NCBI GenBank assembly: GCA_016708905.1
Contig: JADJEV010000005.1
Span: 877,586-941,585 of the forward strand
Direction of reading: 5' to 3'
Source of the DNA: Candidatus Methylophosphatis roskildensis
GTDB taxonomy: Bacteria > Pseudomonadota > Gammaproteobacteria > Burkholderiales > Rhodocyclaceae
DNA length: 64,000 nucleotides
Position numbers and translations under genes: made by a program
Notes under the pieces: model-generated
Database searches by the model: none
Told to the model about the DNA's origin: nothing
Seen by the model: the letters and a program-made list of their open reading frames with translations, nothing else
In this document: positions 54,469 to 64,000 of the stretch, in pieces
Layout of the letters: every line of letters begins with the position of its first letter
Numbering within the stretch: the stretch's first letter is position 1

Positions 54469-55698
54469 ATGGATGCCGATGGCGTTCGCCTGGCGCTCGG
54501 TGCGCTTGCGGCGCATGGCGACGCCGGTCGAGGCGCCCGACCTGCCGCCCCCGCGATGGTCGAGCGTGTGCCGCTGTCGCAGCCTTCGGTGCTTGCTCGC
54601 GCGCGCGGAGCCCGGTGCCGACGAGGCCGGCTGCATGCGCCTGCGCGCCGGCAATTACGAATCCACGCTGCAGGTCGCCAGCAGTAGCGCCGGTGGGACG
54701 AGACGGTTGCGCGCCATGGCGAGGGATGTCGGCGTCGAACGGCAGCGCTGCTCCTGCCGGGCAAGGGCGCAGATCGACGCGCAACTCGGCGACCGGCCGG
54801 TCGAGCGCGGTCGTTCAGCCTATGGCGACGCGTTGCACGAGGCCGGAGTGACTGTTGCGCGGCTGGTTCGCCTTTGGCTGCGCGAAAGCGCCCAGGCGCA
54901 ACACCGGCAGAAGCAGGTACGAGTTGCGCGAGCAGCCCGCAGTGGAGAAGGGGCGCGCGCGGCGACGAGCGTGGCCAGGCTGACGAGTCGCTGGCTGCCG
55001 CGCAGCACTCGATCAGGCCGACGCAGCCAGCGCGTGCCGCAGCGGCGCGTGAGCAGGCGGCGGCCGAACCCGAACACCGCGCACAGCGGTATTGACTGAA
55101 TTGCCACAGGCACCGGTCACGCTGGGGCGGGCCGCAGTCAAGCAGCCGTTCGAGTTCTGCGCCAGAGCGCAGCCCGCAGAGAGCCACGAGTCGATGCTGG
55201 CGCGGCACGAATCGGCGCGGGCGCAATTGACCGCGCGCGGGCCGACGCTGATCTGCGGGCCGACCCGACGGTGGGTGTGCGCTTAGGCCTCGAGCGCAGC
55301 GGCAGCGAGCGCGTGGTCGGGCGAGCCCGGCGATTCCGCTCTTCGGCCAGGGTCGCAATGCGCTGGCCGATGCGGCCGGCGCGATGACCCAGGCGGCCGC
55401 CCAACGCGAGGCCGCGAAGCCGCGCAAGCTCGAGGCGGAGATCGCTACGCAGCATGCGCAGGCGCTGGCGATGCACGAAAGCTGGCAGCGCATGCAGCAG
55501 GTGGTCGACCGGATCGAGCGCAACGCCCGCCTGCAGTCGCGCGCCTACGCGCTGGGCGAAACCCGCTGGGCGAGCGGCTGACGAGTGCGCCGCCAGGCGA
55601 TCGGAGGCGCGGCTGGCGGCGACCATCGCCCGCTTGATGCCGCCGAGGCGCTACCGGCGTGATGCTCGACGCCCATCTGATCTGGGACTTCGACACGA
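54469..55698 (+). CDS. TolC-family outer-membrane factor, CzcC-like (heavily frameshifted)
   Basis: Stitched fragments suggest an outer-membrane efflux protein of about 400 residues: VEAPDLPPPAMVERV, RLRAGNYESTLQV, a helical stretch ESMLARHESARAQLTARGPT, SGSERVVGRARRFRSSARVA-like region, and QREAAKPRKLEAEIATQHAQ / ALAMHESWQRMQQVVDRIER. The end is near LDAHLIWDFD. AGGAG precedes the ATG at 54469. It completes the three-part efflux set. Confidence 0.6.
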
Positions 55699-55859
55699 TG
55701 AGCGATAGCAGCGACAGCCGCCACCGAACACCGCGGGCTGCGAGTTCGGAATGGCTGGCGGATCGAGGCTGAGTACTCGGCCGTCTGCGAACCGAAACCG
55801 CCCGTCAGTGCCGCCGCCTCCGTCGCCGAACTCAACTTCGTTCTCTCCCGCTCGCCCCG

Positions 55860-57224
55860 GGTCGTGCTGGCGGCATCGTCTGGTTGTTGATCCGGCACGC
55901 TGTCGCGGGCAGGCTGAGCGCCGCCTACGCAGATCGAGAGTGCGCTGGCGGGCAGGCACAACGAGATGCTGCGCCAGACCCGCACAGCGGGCTTCGCGCA
56001 CCAGGAAGCGACCGCACGATCGGCGCCGCAACCGACTCGGCCGAGCGCCCGCGCAGCGTGGTGGGCGACGAACTGGAAGACCACCCGTGAGGCGATGTCG
56101 GCCCCGGCGTCGACCGCAGGGACGCTCGGCAACCAGCGCGCGGAGCTTGGCGCTGCGTGCCTCGCCGAACTGTCGAGCGGCATGCAGGCCGGCAGGATCA
56201 GCTCTGTCGATCTGCTCGGCTGACCTTCGAGCGGCTGTCCGAGCAGTCGCGGTGCCGGAGCGAGCTGATGCGCAGCGGCTTCTGCAGCAGGCGTCGGCCC
56301 AATTGTCATCGAGAGGTATCGAGGTGCTGATGCGAGACCATCAACGAGCGGCTGGAATCGATCAGCGGCAGGGTCGGTGAGCGCCCTGACGAGGGCTTCA
56401 AGAAGACCAACGAGACCTTTGCCAGCGCGTCATGGCGCGGCTGGCCACCAACTTGTAGCGAGGCGCGGAGAAAGACCGACGCCACCACCGGGAAACAGTC
56501 AGTCTGCAGGAACTGCCCGGCGACAAGAAGTCGCGCCGAGCCTTCGGCGAGGTTCAGCTCGAGGCGCTGGTGCGCAACGCGCGCCGCCGGGCGGCTACGG
56601 AGTTCCAGGGGCCAGTCCGCCCAACGCCTGGGTTAGTCGATTTACGCTGATCCTGCCCGAGCCGACCGGGCGCGTCGGGGACTCCAAGTTTCCGCTCGAG
56701 AACTACCACCGCATGTTCGACGACTCGCCGTTTGAACCGGACGCCGCGCGGCCTAGTCAATGTCCCGCAGCGACGTGAAGAAGCACGTCGACGCCATCGC
56801 CTCGAAGTACATCGTACCCGACCACGTCCGATGGTGCCGTGATGTTCGTGCCGGCCGAAGCTGTATTCGCCGAGATCCACGCCTACCACCCCGAGGTGGT
56901 GGAATACGCCCAGGCCAAGCGGGTATGGATCGTCAGCCCGACCACCTTGATGGTGGTGGTCAACACCGCGCGCGCGGTGTTGAAGGACGTCGAAACGCGC
57001 AAGCAGATCCACGTCACCATGACGCGCTGGGCAAGCTGGCGAAGGACTTCGGCCGCTTCGACGAGCGCATGGCCAGGCCTTCCGCGACGCACATCCGCTA
57101 TGGCCCACGAAGACGCGCAGGAGGCAGACCTCCGGCCGCAAGATCAGCGCGCACTTTACCAGATCGAGCACGCGCAACTGACGAGATCGAAGCACCGATC
57201 CCGCTCGAGCGCGTCGGACTGAAA
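55860..57224 (+). CDS. rmuC: DNA recombination protein RmuC (heavily frameshifted)
   Basis: Stitched frames give an N-terminal membrane anchor (VLAASSGWLLIRHAV), a coiled coil (NERLESISGRVGER, GFKKTNETFAS) and the RmuC catalytic-like domain: GDKKSRRAFGEVQLEALVRN, LILPEPTGRVGDSKFPLENY, HRMFDD, DVKKHVDAIASKYIVPDH, MMFVPAEAVFAEIHAYHPEV and VEYAQAKRVWIVSPTTLMVV, ending about IPLERVGLKE. RmuC limits inversion recombination and contains a restriction-endonuclease-like fold. Seven or more shifts. Bases 55699-55859 are unassigned. Confidence 0.72.
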
Positions 57225-57240
57225 GAACGCATCGCCGGAA

Positions 57241-57360
57241 CCCTGCATGGAATGGCGTTCTTCAGGGCAGGAGCCAAGCCGCGTAAGCAAGCTTGACGCG
57301 GCTTCCAGACAACCAGCAGCCCGAATCGCCCATCCCACACGGCTTCGCCGCTTGCCCTCT
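57241..57360. repeat. Dispersed CATGGAATGGC repeat, copy F
   Basis: CTGCATGGAATGGCGTTCTT at the left, then GACGCGGCTTCCAGACAACC and AGCCCGAATCGCCCATCC. The latter part recurs in copy G (58777-58880), so the repeat unit is longer here. It lies just downstream of rmuC. Confidence 0.6.
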
Positions 57361-57392
57361 TTGGCGGCTTAAAGTCGGATGAATGGCGCTGG

Positions 57393-57474
57393 TAGGTTGG
57401 GCTGACGAAGGTAGCCCAACGGATTACCAAAGTTCCTTCAGTGCGTTGGCTCGCTTCGCTCAGCCTGTCCTACG
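57393..57474. repeat. MITE-like element with GTAGGTTGGGCTGA ends
   Basis: Inverted ends GTAGGTTGGGCTGA and TCAGCCTGTCCTAC pair over most of their length (2 mismatches), with an inner inverted pair GCCCAAC/GTTGGC. It is related to the perfect inverted repeat at 6663-6730 (shared TTGGGC and TTCGCTTCGCT). Confidence 0.6.
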
Positions 57475-57551
57475 GGCCAGGCGCCGTCCCTGCTTTCAGT
57501 CCTCCTCCGCAGCAAAGATCGTGGCGACGTCCTGCTGGTCGTCCAGCAAGA

Positions 57552-57614
57552 GTAGGGCAATCGATATGGCGCCGAATGCATCGTCCTGCAATACGCCGCG
57601 CTTATTGAATCCCT
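57552..57614. repeat. MITE-like palindromic repeat, copy 2 (degenerate)
   Basis: GTAGGGCAATCGATATGGCG to CGCTTATTGAATCCCT matches the element at 3894-3962 but lacks several single and paired bases, in keeping with the indel-rich state of this part of the window. Confidence 0.6.
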
Positions 57615-58075
57615 AAGTTGCCGATACTGTGACGGGACCCATGCGGAAGAACGTTTCCGCCCAGATCCCGCAGTTTGAAAGGGTTGATGATTCTGACAGC
57701 CTTCGATGTCCCGCCCATGCTGGAAATCCTCCAGAGAGCAAGGTGGAGACGCCTGCTTCTGGCGAACCGTTGCCCACAACATCGCATCCCAAAAGAGAGC
57801 CTGTAGCGCTGAGGCACGCGTGGCGCGCCAGCGTAACGCCCTTTCGCCGCCACCACGGGGAACCATGCCATCCTCGAGCTGGGAAAGCATCTTCGACAGG
57901 CATGAGCTTCTTTCGCGCAACGGCGAAAGAATCACACAACGCCTGCAAGCCCAGCACGCAGTTGGCCGGAGCGAGCAGGAATATTTCGATCGCCTTTGTC
58001 GTGGCGGACACCGGAATCCAGATCGACCGAATACACGAGGATATCTGTGTCGAGCGAGATCAGTTCAGCGCTCAC
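57612..58075 (-). pseudogene. PIN-domain toxin, frameshifted (VapC-like)
   Basis: From a GTG at 58075 the frame reads VSAELISLDTDILVYSVDLD, then in other frames KAIEIFLLAPANCVLGLQAL, CDSFAVARKKLMPVEDAFPA, VSTLLSEDFQHGRDIEG and VRIINPFKL. This is a PIN nuclease with acids in LDTD and SEDFQHG. At least three shifts. It follows the antitoxin gene with an 11-base overlap. Confidence 0.65.
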
Positions 58076-58303
58076 GCAGGAGTTCGCGCAGGCACACGCC
58101 TCCTTCCAAGCGATAGCCCTGTTCATTCGCGCCAACATGCGTTCGCGCGCAAGCTTTTGCGCGCCGGTCAACTCAGCCTGGGCTCGACACGCGGACGATC
58201 TGGCCACGGCCGCCGCGGCGCGTATTGATGACTTTCCCACGCTCGACCGCCCGATGTAGCGCGACAAATGCTGGTTCGTTTCGCAGACTGACTGTTGTTT
58301 CAT
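58065..58303 (-). pseudogene. Antitoxin partner of the PIN toxin, frameshifted
   Basis: Adding one A to the run after the ATG at 58303 gives MKTTVSLRNEPAFVALHRAV, ERGKVINTRRGGRGQIVRV and, further on, the ending RELLRER. This matches small antitoxins paired with PIN toxins. The shift sits in a homopolymer at the very start, so the real gene is probably intact. Confidence 0.55.
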
Positions 58304-58978
58304 GGATCGGGCTCTGGCGAAGATTGTAGGACGGGTTCACACCGCGGTCATCGCCGGCAGCCAAAGCGTGGCGGAACCACGGCGGCGCTACAGAGCTGGG
58401 AGCAGCCCGCAGTGGATTTATTACAGCTTGGCGCGTTGCACCAACCGCCGCAAAGGCGACGGCACGACGATCTGCGAGATCTCACGTATGCCTACGACGG
58501 GGGGCAAGCGTGTCGCAATCGATACGGCGTCGAATGCAATCGTCCGGTGCAATGTGCTGGGTTGATTGCACCCACCGCGCTGCGTTGCGCTCGGCAGCCC
58601 GCCGGGGATACGGAGAGCATGGCACCGAGGATCGTCGTCCTGAGGGCACAGGATCACGCTTGCCGACACTCGACGAGAAGCGCGTTGGGCAAAGCGGAGA
58701 TTCGAACCCCGGCCCCATGGATTGCGGGAGAGGTTAGCTTCCTTCGTCAGCCTAACCTACGCTCACTACATCGCCAGAACCCGCATGGACTGGCGTTCTA
58801 TAGGCAGACCGCCAGTGAGCTAGCGCGGATGCGGCTTCCAGGTCGCCCCAGCCCGAACTGCCCGTCCTGTGCGGCTCGCAGCTTGCCCAGTCGCCGACGA
58901 TGCGCATGGTGCCGAGCGGCGTGAGATCGGCCGCCGAGCAAGCTGGTTGTTTGCGGATTCGGGCCGTTGAGGCACGGA
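58304..58978. other. 0.67-kb repeat-rich intergenic stretch
   Basis: No gene is supported. It holds a third copy of the MITE-like palindrome (58512-58573, GCAATCGATACGGCGTCGAA ... TGATTGCACCC) and copy G of the dispersed repeat (58777-58880, CCCGCATGGACTGGCGTTCT ... GCGGCTTCCAGGTCGCC). Confidence 0.6.
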
Positions 58979-59775
58979 TCAGACGCTGAACAGGGTAAAG
59001 AAATACACCGGGCGCGGCAGCACCAGATCGAAGGCTTCCTGTCCGAGCGGCAGGGTCGAGGCCGAATTCGGCGGCGGCCGCGCGTATGCCTGGTGCGCAA
59101 TCGGCTGCGCCCCATGAGCGATCAGCGCGGCGGCCTGGCGTTCGCCGGTCGCCCGCCGACAGGTTCTACGGTCAGGCCGGCACGCGCAGCACGCCGTCGA
59201 GGAACATCTGCGAACTGGCGCTGGCCCGGCGGCGCAGCCAGCGCTGTCCGCGCGAGACCTGCGCGATCGATTCGCCGGTCAGGCTGCGGCGCAGAATCAC
59301 GCTCCGGTCACGCAGGGCGATCTGCACGATGACCCATTCCTCGTGACCGGCGCAGCCTCGATCAGGCGCGAGTGGGCGCGCGTGGCGCATCGGGCCGCCC
59401 GGCCCCAGTGGATCGCCGCTGCCCGGGCGCGTCGCTTCGACAACTGCGCCAGGCCGAGCCGGGTGCTGCCAGGCAGCAGGCGACGATCGCCTCGGCGCCG
59501 AGTTCCCGGCGAGCAGGCCGATGCATAGGCGAGCAGCGGGTCGTCGCTGCTGCCGATCACCAGCCGGTCGGACAGTGCCGCCGCGCGGTCTCGATCAGCC
59601 AGTCGTTCGTGACCAGTTGCTTGGGAACAGCCACTTGCCGGTGGCACGGGTGGCCGGAATGCGGCCCCTCCTGCACCAGCGCGTAGATCTTCTTCTCGTT
59701 GAGCTGGAAGGTACTCGGCGACCTGCTTGACGGTCGATAGGTCACCCGGCCGCTGCCAGCTTCGCCTGCGGTCAT
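58979..59775 (-). CDS. HTH (excisionase-type) regulator with PBP-like ligand domain (frameshifted)
   Basis: The N-terminal DNA-binding part reads FQLNEKKIYALVQEG, IPATRATGKWLFPKQLV. The rest resembles a periplasmic-binding-protein-type sensor: DRLVIGSSDDPLLAYA, GSTRLGLAQLSKRRA, HEEWVIVQIALRDRSVILRR and the end LPRPVYFFTLFSV. Such one-component regulators occur beside molybdopterin genes and may sense an oxyanion such as molybdate; that is inference. Its ATG directly follows the moeA stop. Confidence 0.6.
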
Positions 59776-61058
59776 TCAGGCCAGGCCTTCCATCAGTTGC
59801 ACCTGCACCGTGTCGCCCATTTACGCGTTGCCGCGTCGTGTTCGAGGACGATGAAGCAGTTGGCCTCCGACATCGAACGCAGGGGACGCCTGAGCCCCTG
59901 GGAGCCGGTCAGGCGCACATGCCACGAGCCGTCCTGCTGGAACAGCACGCCGCGCTGAATTCGCACGCCCCGGCGCGCCTTCTTCAGACCCGACACACAG
60001 GTGGCGGCAGCAGCGGAACCGGTAACAGCGGTGTGGACGCCGGTCGCGATGCAGAGCGTCACGCACGAACTGGTGAAGGTCACCATCACGGCGACCGGAT
60101 TGCCCGGTAGGCCGAACAGGACAGCCGACCGGTCGCCGCTGACGATGCGCTCGAAGGCGAGCGGCCGGCCGGGCTTCGCGGCGATCTTCCAGAACAGCAC
60201 CACCGAGTTCTCCCATCAGTTGCCGGATGAAATCCGTTCGCCGACCGACACCGCCATGCTGTGATGATCGTCGCTCGTCCGGATCGCTTCGCGAAACGCC
60301 GCTTCGAGTCGAGCGCGATCGTCCGGCACGACACCCATGTCGATGATGTCGACGCCGAACTGGGCGAGCATCGCGTAGATCGTGTAGCGATTGCCGTCGA
60401 AGATCTGCCCTTCGGCCGGCTGCTGGCTGAGCGACACCCAGCTCAGTCGCCGGTGGAGGAAGAACGCGACGCGCACCCGCTTTACAGAGCACTGGACTTT
60501 CGGCGATGCCGAGCGAGGCGATCAGGCCGACGTCGGCCGGCACCAGGCGGCGTCCTGCCGCGTTGTGTGCGGCTTGCCGGCCCGCAGATCCTCGTTTACG
60601 CGGCGCGTGTTCTGACCGGCCTTCTGGCCCGGTGGAACGACCACCGTGCCGTTCTCGACGCGACTGACTTCCTGGATCAGCTCACCGTATCGACGGACGG
60701 CGGCACCGCGCCGGTCATGATGCGCACCGCCTGGCCAGGGCTGATGTCGCCTGCGTATTGACGGCTTACGAACGTGGGTGCCGACGAGCTTCAGGGCGTC
60801 TCGGCATCGGCCGCGAGATCGGCTGCGCGGACGCCGTAGCCGTCCATCGCCGAGTTGTTGTGGTCATACCGCCATCGGCGATATCACGTCTTCGGCCAGC
60901 ACGCGGCCAGAGGCAAGTTGCGCCATCGAACAGGCGTTCGGTGCCGATGACCGGCCTGGACCAGCCCGCTCACGATCTGCTGCGCCATGGCGACCGGCAG
61001 GCGTTGGGGTCAGAAAGGCCGTCGTGAGGCACGAGACGGCCTGGAGTATCGATGTCAC
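59776..61058 (-). CDS. moeA: Molybdopterin molybdenumtransferase MoeA (frameshifted)
   Basis: Stitched frames show LASGRVLAEDVISPMAV near the N-terminus, YGVRAADLAADAETP, GDGNRYTIYAMLAQFGVDII-like catalytic region (read as FDGNRYTIYAMLAQFGVD), DMGVVPDDRARLEAAFREAI, VSVGERI, SAVLFGLPGNPVAVMVTF and the C-terminal ANCFIVLEHDAA. MoeA inserts molybdate into adenylylated molybdopterin. Many shifts. It lies between mobA and the regulator, all in one direction. Confidence 0.78.
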
Positions 61059-61634
61059 TTGCTGGCTGCTCCTGGTAACCGGTGAGTTCTTCCCGCGTGT
61101 TGATGTTAAACGCCGCGGCTTCGTCGTCGAAGGATACTTGGACGACGGCGAGCCGCGCGTACCAGGCGCCTATCCGGTACGCCGCTGCCGAGAAAGGCGG
61201 CGAGGTCGTCCGGCACGTCGCGACGGACCAGGCTGAATACCGGGTGCGCCTGATCGCCGGTCTCGGCCACCGCAAGTTGGGCATGCTCGGCTTCGAGTGT
61301 GCAGCCGCAGCCGCTTCACCAGATCGAGCGGCAGGAAGGGCGAATCGCAGGGCACGCTGACTGGCAGCGGCGTGGTCAGCGACGAGCCTGGCGTGCAGCC
61401 CGGCGAGCGGGCCGGCGAATCCAGGATCAGGTCGGGCACCACTGCGGTTGAAGGCAGCGTAGTTCCCGGCATTCTGATTGGCATTGATCAGCAGCGTATC
61501 GACCTGCGGCAACAGGCGCTCGATCACGGGCGACCATCGGCGGCCGTCGAATCTGCGACCAGGCCCTTGTCGATGCCGCCCATGCGCTTGCTTCGGAGAC
61601 CGCCGGCCAGTATCAGTCCGGTGATCGCGTTCAT
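61056..61634 (-). CDS. mobA: Molybdenum cofactor guanylyltransferase MobA (frameshifted)
   Basis: The frame starts MNAITGLILAGGLRSKRMGG with the nucleotide-binding LAGG-x-(S/A)-x-RMGG pattern, then VIERLLPQVDTLLINANQNA, FAGPLAGLHARL and VQVSFDDEAAAFNINTREEL. MobA attaches GMP to molybdopterin, forming the bis-MGD needed by formate dehydrogenases. The ATG overlaps the fdhD stop by four bases. Confidence 0.8.
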
Positions 61635-62444
61635 GCCGGTGGCGCCGCAGCGCGTCGAAAGCGATCGGCGCCGGTGAACAACAGGCAGTGCTGGTCGAGA
61701 GCGGCTGATCATCGATGCCGACGCGGCGCGCGATGTCGTAGCCCATTTGCATAAGCCCGAGCGCGAGACCAGGAACGGAATACCCATCTGCGCGGCCTGA
61801 TGACCATTTCCGAGGTCAGCCGGCCGGTGGGTAGAAGATCTGTCGGCGCCACTGATCTCGTCGAGCCACATCAGGTTGGCAATCGCACCGACCGCGTTGT
61901 GGCGGCTGACGTCCTCGACGAAGTACATCAGCTCGGTGCCGCGAACAGCGCGCAGTTGCGCACTACGCCAGTCGTTTGTAGATCGTTTCGTGTCGGCGCA
62001 CCACGTCGAGCAGTCCTTGGCGGAGGGTCGCTTGTCGAGTTGGCTATCGGTCGGCAGGAAATCGCGTCGATGTCGTCCATTAGGCCGCTGAACACCGTGC
62101 TCCTGGCCGCAGCCGTTGTCACCGCGCTTCTGACGCGCTGCGATGTCTCAGCGGGCGACGCATTGTCACGGCGCAGGAATCGGTGTCCCAATCGACCTGC
62201 ACCGCCTCGATGTCCTCGATGCGCGGCACCAGGCGTTGATTGCGCAGATAGCCGATGACCAGCGCTCGGGCGCCTGGCCGAGGGTCATCAGGGTGATCAG
62301 CTCGCGCCTCTTGTCAGACGCAGATATCAGTGGGCTCTCGCTTTCTACAATCGAGGCCGGCACGGATTCGCCGCTCTGGCCGATCGCCACGATCTCGACG
62401 GTGGCGGGGCGGCTTTCGGCTGGGCTGAGCAGCGGCTTGCCCAC
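61631..62444 (-). CDS. fdhD: Formate dehydrogenase accessory sulfurtransferase FdhD (frameshifted)
   Basis: Stitched frames give ATVEIVAIGQSGESVPASIV, KRRELITLMTLGQAPE, RIEDIEAVQVDWDTDS, MYFVEDVSRHNAVGAIANLM, WLDEISGADRSS and KAAQMGIPFLVSRSG. FdhD transfers sulfur from IscS to the molybdenum of formate dehydrogenase. Probable start is a GTG near 62444, directly after moaA. The usual active-site Cys region (around 62040) is broken by shifts and cannot be judged. Confidence 0.78.
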
Positions 62445-62446
62445 TC

Positions 62447-63528
62447 CAGCCTCCGATGTATGACATCTCGATTTTGCGCGCCAGGGCGGTTTCGGCGCTG
62501 CGGATGTCCGAGCAGCGATCGCTGCGTCCCTCCGCCGGATCGCGCCGACTGCACTGGAGATCTCTTCGTCCGAGCGGGGCCGTGCGTGGTAGCGCGCGCA
62601 GTATCGCGGCCTCTGAGTGGCGAACAGGCAGGTACAGCTTGCCTTCGGCGGACAGCGCGCGCCCGCGTGCAGGCGCTGCAGAAGGCTCCGGGTCACCGAC
62701 GAGATCACGCCGATTTCGCCACTGCCATCACGGTAGCGCCAGCGCTCGGCCACCTCGCCTTGGTAGTTCGGGTCGATGGCCTCGAGCGGCAATTCTGCAG
62801 ATATGCGCTCAACGACTTCGCCGAGGGCACGACATCGTCCATGCGCCAGCCGTTGGACGAGCCGACATCCGCGTATTCGATGAAACGCACGATCTGGCTG
62901 CTGGCCTTGAAGTGGCGCGCCATCGCGATACCGTCATGATCGCTGGTGCCGCGCTTGACCACCATAATCACCTTGAGCGGACCGAGGCTGGCATCGCGCC
63001 GCGGCAATGCCTTCCAGTACCCGGTCGACCGGGAAATCCACGTCGCCCGGTATCGCGCGGAGGTGAGGTCGTCGAGCGAACGGAGGCTGACGGTCAGCGC
63101 GTGCAGCCCGGCATCCTTGAGCGCGCGGGCCTTTCTTGGCCAGCAGCGCCATTCGTCGTCAGGGTGAGTTCGACGCCGAGCGAGGCCAGCATTTCGATCA
63201 GCCGCTCGATGTTCCGCCGCAACAGCGGCTCACCCCGGTAATGCGGATTTTCTCGACGCCATGATCGACGAACAGTCGCGCCGCACGCGTGATCTCTTCG
63301 AAGCTGAGCAGCGCATCGCGCGGCAGAACACAATCGCGGTCGAACACCGACTTCGGCATGCAATAGGTGCAACGAAAGTTGCACCGATCTGTCACGGAAA
63401 TGCGCAGATCGCGAACACGTCTGCTGCGCGTATCGGCGACTGGCTCAATCGCGGAACCGCGTTTGCGGAATGTTGGGCGCGGCGAGCACTGCGCGCTGAT
63501 CGAGAAGCGGGATGATGTTTCGTTGCAT
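62447..63528 (-). CDS. moaA: GTP 3',8-cyclase MoaA (frameshifted)
   Basis: From the ATG at 63528 the stitched frames give RDLRISVTDRCNFRCTYCMP with the radical-SAM C-x3-C-x2-C, LPRDALLSFEEITRAARLFV, VEKIRITG, RRNIERLIEMLASLGVELTL, LGPLKVIMVVKRG, VRFIEYADVGSSNGWRMDDV and the C-terminal EMSYIGG with the conserved Gly-Gly. MoaA starts molybdopterin synthesis from GTP. It heads the minus-strand Moco cluster and is divergent from the DUF3305 gene. Confidence 0.83.
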
Positions 63529-63623
63529 CTTTGGTGGGGGCGAAGTGCCTCGGCCACACTGGATTAGAGCACGCCATGCGCAGCGTTCCACGGCCTTGTT
63601 CCCGGAGCCAAGATCCTCGTGTT

Positions 63624-64000
63624 ATGACCAAAACGACACTGATGTCTCGATCGTGCTTGAGCACCGCGTGCTGGCCAATCGCTGGGAATCCGAGCAGTGG
63701 GAGGTTATCGGCGTGCTGCCGTCGTCGGAACTGCGGAAGCGGCGCCGCGCAGGCTGCACGAACTGGCAAAGGAGCAATGGCTGCATGGCGCTTGCCGCAT
63801 CGAGTTGTTCATCGACGAGGCGGAGAATTATCTGCTCAACGACCGGCGCCGAGCCGCGTATTCCGTGATGTGGCGCCGCGAGGTTAGCGACCGCAGCTGG
63901 CGTGCATCGGCGCCGCGACGGTGAGTTTCTGGCGAGGCAGCGCGGATGCTCGATTCCGGCGAACAGACGGTGTGGCGATGCCGGCTGATATCCGTGACTG
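63624..64000 (+). CDS. DUF3305 protein, partial at window edge (frameshifted)
   Basis: The frame starts MTKTTLMS and continues, across shifts, VVLEHRVLANRWESEQWEVI-type sequence, GACRIELFIDEAENYLLN and VMWRREVSDRSWRASAPRR. This matches DUF3305, a family found in formate dehydrogenase gene clusters. The 95-base gap to moaA is likely to hold divergent promoters. The end lies beyond or near the window edge. Confidence 0.65.

Noticed and set aside
58675..58735. tRNA-like T-loop sequence GATTCGAACCCC
   Set aside because: No acceptor stem, D-arm or anticodon arm can be drawn around it on either strand.

Overview
High-GC (roughly 65-70%) betaproteobacterial DNA. The order ybgC-tolQRAB-pal-cpoB-queE-queC followed by tRNA-Lys, the interleaved ruvC/ruvA/ruvB locus, and a formate dehydrogenase/molybdenum cofactor cluster with a DUF3305 gene fit Rhodocyclales or a near relative. 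That placement is inference from gene content; no rRNA gene is present.

Layout. 1-1.4 kb: IS1634-type transposase running off the left edge. 1.6-10.2 kb: MFS exporter, HigBA-type toxin-antitoxin (TA) pair, broken VOC gene, HerA-like ATPase, cytochrome b561 convergent with cytochrome c', aldo/keto reductase, pRiA4b ORF-3-like protein and a PIN/RHH TA pair, with several families of palindromic repeats between genes. 10.2-17.3 kb: yebC, ybjQ, ruvC, a UbiA-type prenyltransferase, a HAD phosphatase, ruvA, a hotdog protein, a PerM-type permease, ruvB and a small K+ channel-like protein. 17.7-26.6 kb: DUF2330 protein plus an RnfD/NqrB-like membrane protein, the complete Tol-Pal operon, then queE and queC. 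26.6-29.6 kb: a YeeE/YedE sulfur transporter whose last codons are replaced by an ISAs1-type element (27711-29623) bounded by a 10-bp target duplication. 29.7-30.3 kb: two tRNA-Lys genes and an integrase stump cut by an IS3 stump, an old island junction. 30.6-37.1 kb: an unusual cluster of a secreted protein, a GAF-HlyD fusion, a PqqD-like/M50 protease/HlyD protein and a SecA paralogue truncated by an IS. 37.1-46.1 kb: two directly repeated copies of a 2.8-kb IS carrying a DDE transposase and a DUF4338 (DruA-type) gene, flanking a RES-Xre TA pair, an unknown gene, a universal stress protein and a sigma-54 response regulator. The second copy splits that regulator in its GAFTGA loop. 46.8-64 kb: bamD, rluD, pgeF, a CzcBA/DUF3240/outer-membrane-factor metal efflux cluster, rmuC, a VapBC-like pair, then a Moco/formate dehydrogenase maturation cluster (HTH-PBP regulator, moeA, mobA, fdhD, moaA, divergent DUF3305).

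Caveat on quality. From about 43 kb, and strongly after 46 kb, nearly every gene is broken by one-base indels, including bamD, which is essential in the bacteria where it has been tested. This looks like low consensus quality near a contig end rather than gene decay. Coordinates and intactness of genes there are approximate; family assignments rest on stitched reading frames.

Most unusual content. (1) Two unrelated transposon types each carry a DUF4338 domain, fused to the transposase in one and as a neighbouring overlapping gene in the other. (2) The GAF-HlyD / M50-HlyD / SecA-paralogue cluster looks like a dedicated export module that has lost its SecA C-terminus.
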